Shown: positions 1 through 5,788 of the stretch, one piece after another
Position numbering within the stretch: the stretch's first letter is position 1
Layout of the letters: each line of letters opens with the position of its first letter
From: JAGWAZ01 sp050248595
Lineage (GTDB): Bacteria; Bacteroidota; Ignavibacteria; OLB7
Length of the DNA stretch: 6,336 nt
Direction of reading: 5' to 3'
NCBI GenBank assembly: GCA_050248595.1
Contig: JBFWSB010000277.1
Coordinates: 1 to 6,336, forward strand
Made by a program: the position numbers and the translations under genes
The notes under the pieces: generated by a model
The model's database searches: none
The model's input: the letters and a program-made list of their open reading frames with translations, nothing else
Told to the model about the DNA's origin: nothing

Positions 1-187
1 AGTTGAGGCTGTCGAGAAGTGCGGAGGCAAAGGGTTGCTGCAGTCCTCCCTCAGAATCTTGCAGCGTCCAGCTTACGCGATATATCTGCTGCGCTTCTCC
101 CTCTGAAGTTGAGAGTATCAACAGAGAGCAGAAGAGGAGGAGAAGTGCCGAGACGGAGATCTGTTCTGTCCGGTTACTTTTCGGCAT
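1..187 (-). CDS. Partial signal-peptide protein, third gene of the GldLM-like operon (3' end outside window)
   Basis: An open frame runs from an ATG at 187-185 to the window edge: 62 codons with no stop. The start lies inside the end of the GldM-like gene (14-bp overlap) and is preceded by AAGGA a few bases upstream, so translation is probably coupled. The product begins MPKSNRTEQ, followed by a hydrophobic stretch at residues 12-25 (VSALLLLFCSLLIL) and a signal-peptidase-I-like site after EGEA (about residue 32), so the mature protein would begin QQIYRVSW. Cys20 sits inside the hydrophobic core and does not form a good lipobox. A secreted or periplasmic protein is therefore expected. Its position matches that of gldN/porN in gldKLMN operons, but the visible 30 mature residues show no GldN motif I recognise. 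Function is unassigned; that it is a real gene is well supported by start, spacing and signal peptide. Confidence 0.7.
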   Translation of the reverse strand, partial: MPKSNRTEQISVSALLLLFCSLLILSTSEGEAQQIYRVSWTLQDSEGGLQQPFASALLDSLN

Positions 188-1682
188 AGTCCTTTTCGAC
201 GTAGTTGGTAGATCCACGCAAGTCCCACGCCCGTGCTTTGAATTCGAACCTTTCAGAAGTTGATCTTGGACGAACTGTCCAGACTTTTTTTGTCAAGCGG
301 TTTGTCTCGTCAACTATCGGTTTCCCTTCTTCCGGTTCCGAGGCATTCCCACTCAAAATCTGCAAGACAGGACGGTTGGGTTGACCGTTGACCGTGCCGT
401 ATGCAGTGACTTCAATAGTCGCATAAACACTATTACCAGTTATCGAAATAATAGGCTTGGGGAGAGGCTTCACGTTCACCTCTTTAGAGTCAAGGAATTT
501 ACCATCAACAAAGCGTGAGAAGACAACCTTGCCCGATGAAGCAGTTGGACGGAAAGAAATTCTGGCTGGTCGACTCTGCGCTGGCTGTCCATTTTCTGAG
601 ATGGAGACGGTAATCTTCCCTCCATCGATCCCAGATGAAGTGAAGTCGAGGTTGTAGGTCTCCCCAGTGTACATAATGTCTGGGACTGACGGGGCATCAA
701 GTTCTCGTGTACGAACGAGAAATGAGGTTACCCCTTGCTCACCATTGGGTCCTTTCACCGTGACTCGCACTTGCTTTTGGACCATGTTCGTTGGGGCGGT
801 TCCAGAAACTTCGATGTAATACTCACCTCGCTCCACGATTTGTACGTCGGGAGTATTCGCAAGGCTCAACGTGGAGGTCTCCATAACGGTTGGAACATTG
901 ATGACCTGTCTCCACCTTCCACCTGGCGCAGCTGTGATCACCGTCTCGTCGGCTTCGATTCGGAATCCTTGAACCGAAGTGGTGTTTGTGGCGAGCGCAT
1001 TGAGAATCTGTTGAAGTGTTGAAGTCCCGGAGTCGACTACAACTTCACCACCACTCAACGTTGGCGCACTTCTGATTGCCATCAGATACTCGGCAGAATT
1101 GGCTGGGATGATGTTGATTGTGAACTGTGCCGTATCCCGCATCAGTCCCCGCTGCTGAATTACCTGTTGAATTCGTTCTCGAACTTCAGGGGAGGAGAGA
1201 TTCTCAGGAAGTGTCGGCACAGCCTCTGCTTCAATCGTTACTTGGTAGACTGCCGTCTGCGATTCATCCTGCTGTCGCCAGTGAAATGTGACGCTGCTGT
1301 CTGTCTCGCGAGCCAAGTAGGCACGTTCTGAGGGGAGTGACGAGCCGCTTGACGTATCCTCGATGGCGACAATCCTAAACTCAACCGAAGAAAAATTTCC
1401 GTGGGCGCGAATGACGTTCATCGTATCGCGCGGAAGTAGGTGGCTGATTGAATCTAATTCCATTCCTGCAGGGGTGAAGGGGACGATCAGCGCAATCTTT
1501 TGTACGTCGATCTCGAAGTCAGTATCAATCAACTCGGCGATAGCGGACTCAAGCTGTGCGTCGTAAATCTTGTCGGATGGTGAAGTGCCGAGCAGAAGAA
1601 TGATTGCAGAGAGGTAGAGGACGAAGTAGACTTCGACCGATAGGCGGCGCTTCTTTCGTTTACCCACTGTTCCCGGAATCAT
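174..1682 (-). CDS. GldM/PorM-like periplasmic motor protein (divergent)
   Basis: The 502-residue protein has a basic N-terminus (KRKKRR, residues 8-13), one transmembrane helix at about 15-32 (VEVYFVLYLSAIILLL), and a long beta-rich periplasmic part. GldM and PorM have the same layout and nearly the same length (about 515): one N-terminal helix that sits inside the GldL ring, then four periplasmic domains that carry motion to the outer-membrane machinery. The segment VKPLPKP (404-410) resembles the lysine/proline linker (VKxIPxP type) preceding the last GldM domain. Arginines 12-13 lie where GldM has a conserved Arg just before its helix. I chose the ATG at 1682 over a TTG at 1745 because the latter would overlap the upstream gene by 56 bp; the ATG lies 7 bp after that gene's stop. 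Layout, length and the GldL-like neighbour support the call. Sequence identity to GldM seems low, so a different motor stator/rod protein remains possible. Confidence 0.62.
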   Translation of the reverse strand: MIPGTVGKRKKRRLSVEVYFVLYLSAIILLLGTSPSDKIYDAQLESAIAELIDTDFEIDVQKIALIVPFTPAGMELDSISHLLPRDTMNVIRAHGNFSSVEFRIVAIEDTSSGSSLPSERAYLARETDSSVTFHWRQQDESQTAVYQVTIEAEAVPTLPENLSSPEVRERIQQVIQQRGLMRDTAQFTINIIPANSAEYLMAIRSAPTLSGGEVVVDSGTSTLQQILNALATNTTSVQGFRIEADETVITAAPGGRWRQVINVPTVMETSTLSLANTPDVQIVERGEYYIEVSGTAPTNMVQKQVRVTVKGPNGEQGVTSFLVRTRELDAPSVPDIMYTGETYNLDFTSSGIDGGKITVSISENGQPAQSRPARISFRPTASSGKVVFSRFVDGKFLDSKEVNVKPLPKPIISITGNSVYATIEVTAYGTVNGQPNRPVLQILSGNASEPEEGKPIVDETNRLTKKVWTVRPRSTSERFEFKARAWDLRGSTNYVEKDYAEK

Positions 1683-1689
1683 ACCTGTT

Positions 1690-2553
1690 TCAACCGTCGA
1701 GGGATTGTCGTGAACTATCGTTTTGTAGCGACACCCGATCTGCAAGCGACTCCGACAGAGATCCTGAGATGTGGCGTTCGAGTTCTTTGCGAACGTGGAA
1801 CTCTAAATCTTTACCAATTAACAGATCAACCCGTTCGTTCAACCGTTCCATCGACCCAACAAGTCGATCCAGCAAATCGTTCGTCCGTTCCAGCTTTGCC
1901 GAGTGATACTCAAGTTGCTCCAGTCCTTGAATTCGGGCAACCCGTTCGTTTAGTTCTTGAAGACTCTCCTGTTGTTGCCTCGCAATCTGTTCCAGTCGTG
2001 CCCCGAGCGTTGCGTAGGTTCCGCCAATGTCTTCAAGTTCGTCGAGAACTTCTCGAATAACAGTTACTTCATCCCCACTGCTCTCACTCTTCTCCCGTCT
2101 GCTGGCTTCGATTGCCTCAGCTGTGGCTTGACTCTCCTCGTCGGGAGTGTAGAAGAGAACAATGAAGAGGAGTAGCAGCATCAAGGCTTCAATGCCGATA
2201 CCGATCAGGGCGACGCTTTCTGAGAGGAGGCCAGCGAACCTGAGGGCGAGGAAGACCAACAGCACAACTGCACCCAAGTAGACGAGTGCCTGCACGTTGT
2301 TGAAGTAGTGCCGAACAACGACCTCTTCCATAAAGACTCGAGTACCGAGTCTGATCCCGAGTGGATACCCAATGTTGTACGAAGTACCACTGGTTGAGAC
2401 CGTGAAGCTCTTCCCCCTCACAATCGTTTTCCAGATGTGAATCAGGGAAGGAAGAACCAGATTCCTCTGTTCAACCGTTAAGTCCTGCCAGTATTGTTGC
2501 AGGGCAATTCGCCCAGAGGGCGTCGCGAGATTTGTTATTGCCTGTTCGTTCAT
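1690..2553 (-). CDS. GldL-like inner-membrane motor protein with N-terminal extension and coiled coil
   Basis: The 287-residue protein has a soluble N-terminus (1-85), two closely spaced membrane helices (about 88-106 and 113-135), and a charged, heptad-rich cytoplasmic tail (about 160-262; LEQIARQQQESLQELNERVA and similar). The second helix reads ALIGIGIEALMLLLLFIVLF and is followed by TPDEE. This matches the GldL pattern GLxTEAxIFxxSAFEP, in which the buried Glu (Glu49 in Flavobacterium GldL) is essential for proton-driven rotation; here it is Glu122. Tyr92 and Arg105 in the first helix fall near the conserved Tyr and Lys of GldL. In the family, five GldL subunits surround two GldM helices and power type IX secretion and gliding. 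Here the GldM-like gene follows by 7 bp. The ~85 residues before the helices are absent from ordinary GldL. No Shine-Dalgarno sequence precedes the ATG. An alternative ATG at 2331 (residue 75) would give a protein closer to canonical GldL, but also lacks an RBS. Confidence 0.65.
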   Translation of the reverse strand: MNEQAITNLATPSGRIALQQYWQDLTVEQRNLVLPSLIHIWKTIVRGKSFTVSTSGTSYNIGYPLGIRLGTRVFMEEVVVRHYFNNVQALVYLGAVVLLVFLALRFAGLLSESVALIGIGIEALMLLLLFIVLFYTPDEESQATAEAIEASRREKSESSGDEVTVIREVLDELEDIGGTYATLGARLEQIARQQQESLQELNERVARIQGLEQLEYHSAKLERTNDLLDRLVGSMERLNERVDLLIGKDLEFHVRKELERHISGSLSESLADRVSLQNDSSRQSLDG

Positions 2554-2574
2554 GCGGCACGCAAGATAGTGAAT

Positions 2575-2583
2575 GGGGGGGGG
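2575..2583. repeat. Nine-G homopolymer upstream of the GldL-like gene
   Basis: An uninterrupted run of nine G residues (nine C on the coding strand of the motor operon) lies 22 bp upstream of the GldL-like start codon, within its predicted leader. Tracts of this kind can change length by slipped-strand replication. No protein is encoded here. Confidence 0.9.
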
Positions 2584-2601
2584 AGTTCATAGAAGTTCAT
2601 C

Positions 2602-2640
2602 GAGTGTATGAGTATATGAGTGTGGGAGTGTATGAGTATA
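2602..2640. repeat. Degenerate tandem repeat, 15-bp unit GAGTGTATGAGTATA repeated at 24-bp period
   Basis: GAGTGTATGAGTATA occurs exactly at 2602-2616 and 2626-2640. The sequence between is a further degenerate copy of the same GAGTGTA/TGAGTAT heptamer-like units. It lies in the divergent intergenic region. On the minus strand it reads as CATACACTC/CATATACTC units. Low-complexity repeats of this type occur between genes in various bacteria; here it overlaps the likely promoter of the motor operon. Confidence 0.8.
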
Positions 2641-2663
2641 GCGTTCTGGTTCGATGCGAACTT
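2635..2663 (-). promoter_or_regulatory. Possible promoter of the GldLM-like operon
   Basis: On the minus strand a TATACT hexamer (2640-2635) is a good -10 match, about 80 bp upstream of the GldL-like ATG. Seventeen bases further upstream is AAGTTC (2663-2658), a poor -35. A second ATACT-type box sits in the other repeat copy (2616-2611). The -10 lies inside the tandem repeat, so the match may be a by-product of the repeat sequence. Confidence 0.25.
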
Positions 2664-2750
2664 TGCACCTTCGCGGCTTTGCGTGATCTTCTTATCCGCT
2701 CTGCTCCCCAAATCCCCATTATCTCCACAGTGTTTGTAACTTAAAACCCT

Positions 2751-3122
2751 ATGCGAAAAGAAATAACCGATCTGGAATACATTACCTGTCCAGTCTGCAA
2801 GAACGATACTCCAGTTGATGGCGAGCATTGCCTGATCTGCGGAGCCGAGCTGACAAGTCCTGAGCCTGAAGAAGAGTTGGAGTGGGAGATTGTCCGGACT
2901 GTCAGTACCGTAATTGAAGCTGAGCTGATGGCCGGAAGACTCCGTTCGCACGGTATCCCTGCCATTGTTCTCTCGCAGGTGGACTCTACCCGCAGTTTTA
3001 CAGTTGGGGGTCTCGCCATCGCAAAGGTTTTTGTTCCAACAATTCACTTCGTAGAAGCAACACAGATTCTCGCAACAGATGCCGACCAAATGGAAGAAGG
3101 GGGAGAGGGTGAACATGAGTGA
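2751..3122 (+). CDS. Zinc-ribbon protein with C-terminal DUF2007 (putative signal-transducing) domain
   Basis: The 123-residue soluble protein has two CxxC knuckles (Cys13/Cys16 and Cys27/Cys30), which form a small zinc ribbon (CPVCKNDTPVDGEHCLICGA). An acidic linker (38-46) follows, then a domain at about 46-107 with the DUF2007 pattern: a strand (WEIVRTV), a helix with the typical EAEL (57-60), HGIPAIV (67-73), and a final strand KVFVP (92-96) before a helix. DUF2007 proteins are small and of unknown biochemical role, often labelled putative signal transducing proteins. The C-terminus is very acidic. The ATG at 2751 is preceded by TAACTTAAAACCCT with no Shine-Dalgarno sequence, and no better start precedes the Cys motif. 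Its stop overlaps the cdsA start, so it probably opens the cdsA-ybeY operon. Domain assignment is fairly secure; function is unknown. Confidence 0.75.
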   Translation: MRKEITDLEYITCPVCKNDTPVDGEHCLICGAELTSPEPEEELEWEIVRTVSTVIEAELMAGRLRSHGIPAIVLSQVDSTRSFTVGGLAIAKVFVPTIHFVEATQILATDADQMEEGGEGEHE

Positions 3123-4089
3123 GAGTGGAGGAGCAGTGGTAGACGAAAGGTGGCCAAAGGGAAAAACTCGTTTTGAGGAACGATTTGGGAACAACCTGAC
3201 CAGAATCATTGTTGCCCTCGTCGGCATTCCGTTGGTGCTTGGTCTCTTCTATTTAGGTGGGTGGTGGTTTGTCGCCTTTGTGACGGCAATCTCAGTTGGT
3301 GCACTTCTTGAGTTCTATTGGATGCTTGAGAAGAGTGGATTGCGTCCGAATAAATCAATTGGAGTTGTAGCCACTTTAGTTGCATTCGCTATAAGTGGGT
3401 GGGCGATCTACGTAGTGAATTTCGATGTGTTTTTCGGGGTTATAATATTTGCAACATCCTATCTCTCATTCATCCTCTTTGTGTTAATAGCAATGATTGC
3501 GGCTCTCCGACATGAAAAAGAGGCTGTGTTAGGTAGTGTGATTGGAACCCTTGGAGGGATTTTCTATATCCCTTTTCTTCTCAACACGATGACTGGGCTG
3601 TATATAGTTTTTCAAGTGGAAGCGTCGCGAACGATGCAGAACACTCCTCAAGTTTCTTCATTCGACACTCCGTTTCCCTTCTATTTCTTCATGATTATGC
3701 TTGCCGGCATCTGGATATGTGATTCCGGAGCCTACTTCGGTGGGCGGGCGTTCGGCAAACACAAACTCTTTGAGCGGGTCTCGCCGAAGAAGACCTGGGA
3801 GGGGGCAATCACCGGGGCACTCTTCTCGATTGTCGCCGTCGGATTTCTGCTCCCATGGGTTTTTCCGAAACTGAGTTGGGTTGATGGAGTTGCCGTAGGA
3901 TTGATTGCCGGTCTCTTCGGCCAGATTGGTGATTTAGTCGAATCGCACATCAAACGTGCCTGCGGAGTGAAGGACTCTTCGCAGATTATTCCGGGACATG
4001 GAGGTCTGCTCGATCGCTTCGACAGTCTGCTATTCGTTGCCCCGGCTACGTTTCTCTACTTTCTTGCGAAATTTTTTTTCCAGAGCTGA
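3115..4089 (+). CDS. cdsA: Phosphatidate cytidylyltransferase (CDP-diglyceride synthase)
   Basis: CdsA is an integral membrane enzyme converting phosphatidate and CTP to CDP-diacylglycerol and pyrophosphate, the branch-point precursor of bacterial phospholipids. The 324-residue product has several hydrophobic segments (about 30-48, 50-66, 82-103, 107-130, 138-160, 187-202, 231-250, 258-272, 304-322). It carries the full family signature at 277-303: Ser277, Lys280-Arg281, Lys286-Asp287, His295-Gly-Gly, Asp300-Arg301 and Asp303. The preceding conserved block DSGAYFGGRAFGKHKL...SPKKTWEG is at 203-230. The ATG at 3115 is preferred over an in-frame ATG at 3079 because GGAGAGGG (3102-3109) precedes it at good spacing, and the 8-bp overlap with the upstream stop suggests coupling. 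A polar loop at 168-186 between helices is somewhat longer than usual. The coding end contains a run of eight T. Confidence 0.95.
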   Translation: MSESGGAVVDERWPKGKTRFEERFGNNLTRIIVALVGIPLVLGLFYLGGWWFVAFVTAISVGALLEFYWMLEKSGLRPNKSIGVVATLVAFAISGWAIYVVNFDVFFGVIIFATSYLSFILFVLIAMIAALRHEKEAVLGSVIGTLGGIFYIPFLLNTMTGLYIVFQVEASRTMQNTPQVSSFDTPFPFYFFMIMLAGIWICDSGAYFGGRAFGKHKLFERVSPKKTWEGAITGALFSIVAVGFLLPWVFPKLSWVDGVAVGLIAGLFGQIGDLVESHIKRACGVKDSSQIIPGHGGLLDRFDSLLFVAPATFLYFLAKFFFQS

Positions 4090-4245
4090 CATAAATCTAA
4101 AGAGAAGGGAAGGGGGCAGGAGGATTTGTGCGGAGAGCCTGCAAGCCTATCGCGGGCGATCTCACAACTCAGACTCCTCATCTCTTGTGAAGAGTCTTGC
4201 TCAACCCTATATTGCACCCTCAACATCACAGAGGAAGGCCAACAC
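4090..4245 (+). other. Untranslated or alternatively translated gap between cdsA and the next gene
   Basis: The gap depends on the start chosen for the following gene. It holds a strong purine-rich Shine-Dalgarno-like stretch, AGGAGG at 4118-4123, followed by TTG (4126, in frame with the next gene but only two bases away) and GTG (4128, opening a 20-codon frame that ends at 4190). The conceptual peptide in the long frame here is Cys-rich and not obviously protein-like. No terminator is visible, so cdsA and downstream genes are probably co-transcribed. Confidence 0.4.
4231..4238 (+). promoter_or_regulatory. Ribosome binding site that sets the start at GTG 4246
   Basis: GAGGAAGG lies seven bases upstream of GTG 4246. 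This is a better-spaced signal than AGGAGG relative to TTG 4126, and is the reason for choosing the shorter form of the following gene. Confidence 0.55.
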
Positions 4246-4656
4246 GTGGAATTACAGAGAGAACAGATCAATCAACTTGCAACGCTCCTGAGCGCGGAAC
4301 TGACGACGAACGATTCCGAGTACGTTCTCCGCATCGGTGGGGGTGAGAGGGGACCAGCAATTGTCCTCTCCATTTCATTCTTGCAGAGTCAATCTATTAT
4401 TCTCTCGGCTCAGACCAGTTACGGTTATTTTGAACTTCACGGAGTAACCAGAATGATTCTGGTTGAGCCTGACGAGGTTATCTTTGTGACCGAAGATGGT
4501 GAGAAAATTTCTGGATTGGTAGTTGGAAGGAATGGAGCCTGTTCTCTCTTCGCCAACGTAGAGCGAGCGTTAATCTCTGCCGACCTCTCAACGCTTGAAC
4601 CTGCCCTCTTGCTCGCTGCGATGCAGCTTGGCCTTACCGAAGTTGTTCCCTCATAA
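4246..4656 (+). CDS. Conserved-looking hypothetical protein between cdsA and ybeY
   Basis: I do not recognise this 136-residue protein. It starts with a helix (MELQREQINQLATLLSAEL, 1-19). A run of probable beta strands follows (YVLRI 26-30, AIVLSISF 38-45, SIILSAQT 50-57, YGYFELHG 59-66, RMILVEP 69-75, EVIFVTED 77-84, KISGLVVG 87-94), ending with helices (104-113, 117-130). There is no signal peptide, membrane helix or Cys/His metal motif, so a small cytoplasmic alpha/beta protein is likely. The start is uncertain: GTG 4246 has a good RBS, while the same frame extends back to TTG 4126 (176 residues), whose N-terminal 40 residues look unlike the rest. It ends 41 bp before ybeY on the same strand, suggesting co-expression. 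A PilZ-like or other small beta-barrel is conceivable but unsupported. Confidence 0.65.
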   Translation: MELQREQINQLATLLSAELTTNDSEYVLRIGGGERGPAIVLSISFLQSQSIILSAQTSYGYFELHGVTRMILVEPDEVIFVTEDGEKISGLVVGRNGACSLFANVERALISADLSTLEPALLLAAMQLGLTEVVPS

Positions 4657-4697
4657 GCCGTGCAGTTGAAATCTCATTCAGCCGTAGAGGTAGGGAG

Positions 4698-5108
4698 ATG
4701 ATTCAAGTTGACGTTGTTAACGCACACCCTACCAGTAGACTTCAACACAAGCCTTTTCAGACGAGTGTGCAGAGAGTTCTGAAGTGGGGGAAGGTGAAGC
4801 GGGCGCAGATCACCATTATCTTCGTCGACGATCAAGAACTTCTCCGCATGAACCGGGAATTCCTGAACCACAATTACTTTACCGACGTTATCACTTTCCC
4901 GATAGAGGATAATCCACTGGAAGGGGAAATCTACATCAGTATCGACCGAGCGCGTGAGCAGGGGAGGGAACGTTCGATACCACTCTACGCAGAGGTCTCC
5001 CGGCTCGTAATTCACGGAACGCTCCACCTGTTGGGATATGATGACGGAACAGCTACGGAGCGGCTTGAGATGACCCGCTTAGAAGATCTGTTCCTTGAGA
5101 AACTGTAG
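4698..5108 (+). CDS. ybeY: Endoribonuclease YbeY, 16S rRNA maturation factor
   Basis: YbeY is a metal-dependent single-strand endoribonuclease needed for 16S rRNA 3'-end maturation and ribosome quality control. The 136-residue product shows family landmarks in order: MNREFLNHNYFTDVITFP (51-68), GEIYISID (76-83), and the metal site RLVIHGTLHLLGYDD (102-116). The metal site gives His106, His110 and, at the third ligand position, Asp116 where Escherichia coli has His. A GYDD-type ending is, as far as I recall, usual in Bacteroidota/Chlorobiota, so it is probably functional and also a lineage hint. The tail TERLEMTRLEDLFL forms the usual final helix. The ATG at 4698 follows GAGG (4687-4690) at seven bases. 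It lies 41 bp after the hypothetical gene and is the last gene of the cdsA cluster before a 200-bp gap. Confidence 0.95.
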   Translation: MIQVDVVNAHPTSRLQHKPFQTSVQRVLKWGKVKRAQITIIFVDDQELLRMNREFLNHNYFTDVITFPIEDNPLEGEIYISIDRAREQGRERSIPLYAEVSRLVIHGTLHLLGYDDGTATERLEMTRLEDLFLEKL

Positions 5109-5138
5109 CCGAAGAGAACCCAACAATACTTCAATGCG

Positions 5139-5185
5139 CAAAATTCTACGCTTTGAACTAAACTTTCAAAAGGGGACGAATTTTG
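5139..5185. repeat. Nested inverted repeat after ybeY
   Basis: CAAAATTC (5139-5146) is perfectly complementary to GAATTTTG (5178-5185). Inside it TTTGAA (5152-5157) pairs with TTCAAA (5165-5170). The result is a two-tier AT-rich hairpin just upstream of the -35 box at 5190. It lacks a clean T-tract, so it is a weak terminator candidate. It could also be an operator-like site for the following promoter, or chance. Confidence 0.4.
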
Positions 5186-5189
5186 GTAG

Positions 5190-5218
5190 TTGAATCATAC
5201 ATAGAAATCCCGTATCAT
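5190..5218 (+). promoter_or_regulatory. Sigma70-type promoter for the DUF494/Smg gene
   Basis: TTGAAT (5190-5195) and TATCAT (5213-5218) are separated by exactly 17 bp, matching four of six and five of six consensus positions. Transcription would start near 5225, giving a leader of about 84 nt before the ATG at 5309. The unit ends at an intrinsic terminator, which supports a monocistronic transcript. Confidence 0.55.
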
Positions 5219-5308
5219 TGGGCATTCTTTTTGAGACGCATGGGTGAAATTTCAGTATCACGGAGAACGGCGACAGAGAACTGCGACAGCCTACAACTAC
5301 ATTAACAG

Positions 5309-5752
5309 ATGAACGAACGCATTATCGAGATTATTCTCTACCTTATTACACGGCTTCAGGAAAACCAAGATATCAAGCAGAGCGATCTGCTCCAGCTTAC
5401 TGACGGCGGATATTCCGATGCCGAAATCGGTGCGGCGTTCAGTTGGATTGCGCGGAAGGACTCTGGCAAAACTCCAGAAAGACTCCACCGAACTGGATTC
5501 CGTGTGCTCCACCAAGCAGAGAAGCACCTGTTTACGTTGGAAGCGTGGGGATATCTCATGCAATTGGTGACTCTCACCGTTATTTCACCTCTTGAGTTAG
5601 AAGAGATTATCGATCACGGTACGATGATTGCCGCCGAAAAATTATCGCTCCACGACGTGCGCCGAATGACCGCAAACATCATGATGGATTCTATGGTTCC
5701 AAGCATGATGGGGTCACAGTTGGCACGTGAGATCGAAGAGTCTGTTCACTGA
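5309..5752 (+). CDS. smg: DUF494 / Smg family protein
   Basis: The 147-residue soluble protein matches the Smg/DUF494 layout. An N-terminal helix (RIIEIILYLITRL, 4-16) is followed by a helix-turn segment (DLLQLTDGGYSDAEIGAAFSWI, 26-47) where E. coli Smg has DLTDAGFDREDIYNALLWL. Next come FRVLHQAEKHLFTLEAWGYL (64-83), matching the RIYTPEE...GFLLFL region, and LVTLTVISPLELEEIIDHGT (86-105), matching the segment ending with REMVIERVL. Length is near the E. coli protein (157). The biochemical role is unknown; in proteobacteria the gene lies near dprA and def, which is not the case here. The start ATG 5309 has no clear Shine-Dalgarno sequence, and an in-frame TAA lies one codon upstream. The protein is rich in Met at 119-134 (MTANIMMDSMVPSMMG). 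It has its own promoter and terminator. Confidence 0.82.
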   Translation: MNERIIEIILYLITRLQENQDIKQSDLLQLTDGGYSDAEIGAAFSWIARKDSGKTPERLHRTGFRVLHQAEKHLFTLEAWGYLMQLVTLTVISPLELEEIIDHGTMIAAEKLSLHDVRRMTANIMMDSMVPSMMGSQLAREIEESVH

Positions 5753-5788
5753 ACCGCCAATGTTGACGGCACAATAGATTGCAAAGCG

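Noticed and set aside
3..263. Plus-strand frame of 86 codons at the left edge
   Set aside because: It lies opposite the signal-peptide gene and the end of the GldM-like gene; its composition is that of an antisense frame and no family is recognisable.
457..700. Open frames on both strands inside the GldM-like gene
   Set aside because: They are shadow frames of a gene supported by helix, length and neighbour; none has an RBS or recognisable product.
1683..1745. Longer form of the GldM-like protein starting at TTG 1745
   Set aside because: It would overlap the GldL-like gene by 56 bp and put 21 odd residues before the basic N-terminus; ATG 1682 fits the family layout.
2649..2661. Small palindrome GTTCGATGCGAAC as an operator
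   Set aside because: A five-base stem with a three-base loop is common by chance and there is no second copy in the window.
2550..3227. Long minus-strand open frame of 225 codons opposite the zinc-ribbon gene and cdsA start
   Set aside because: It runs antisense to two well-supported genes, crosses the low-complexity repeat (reading HSHTHILIHS) and shows no domain or RBS.
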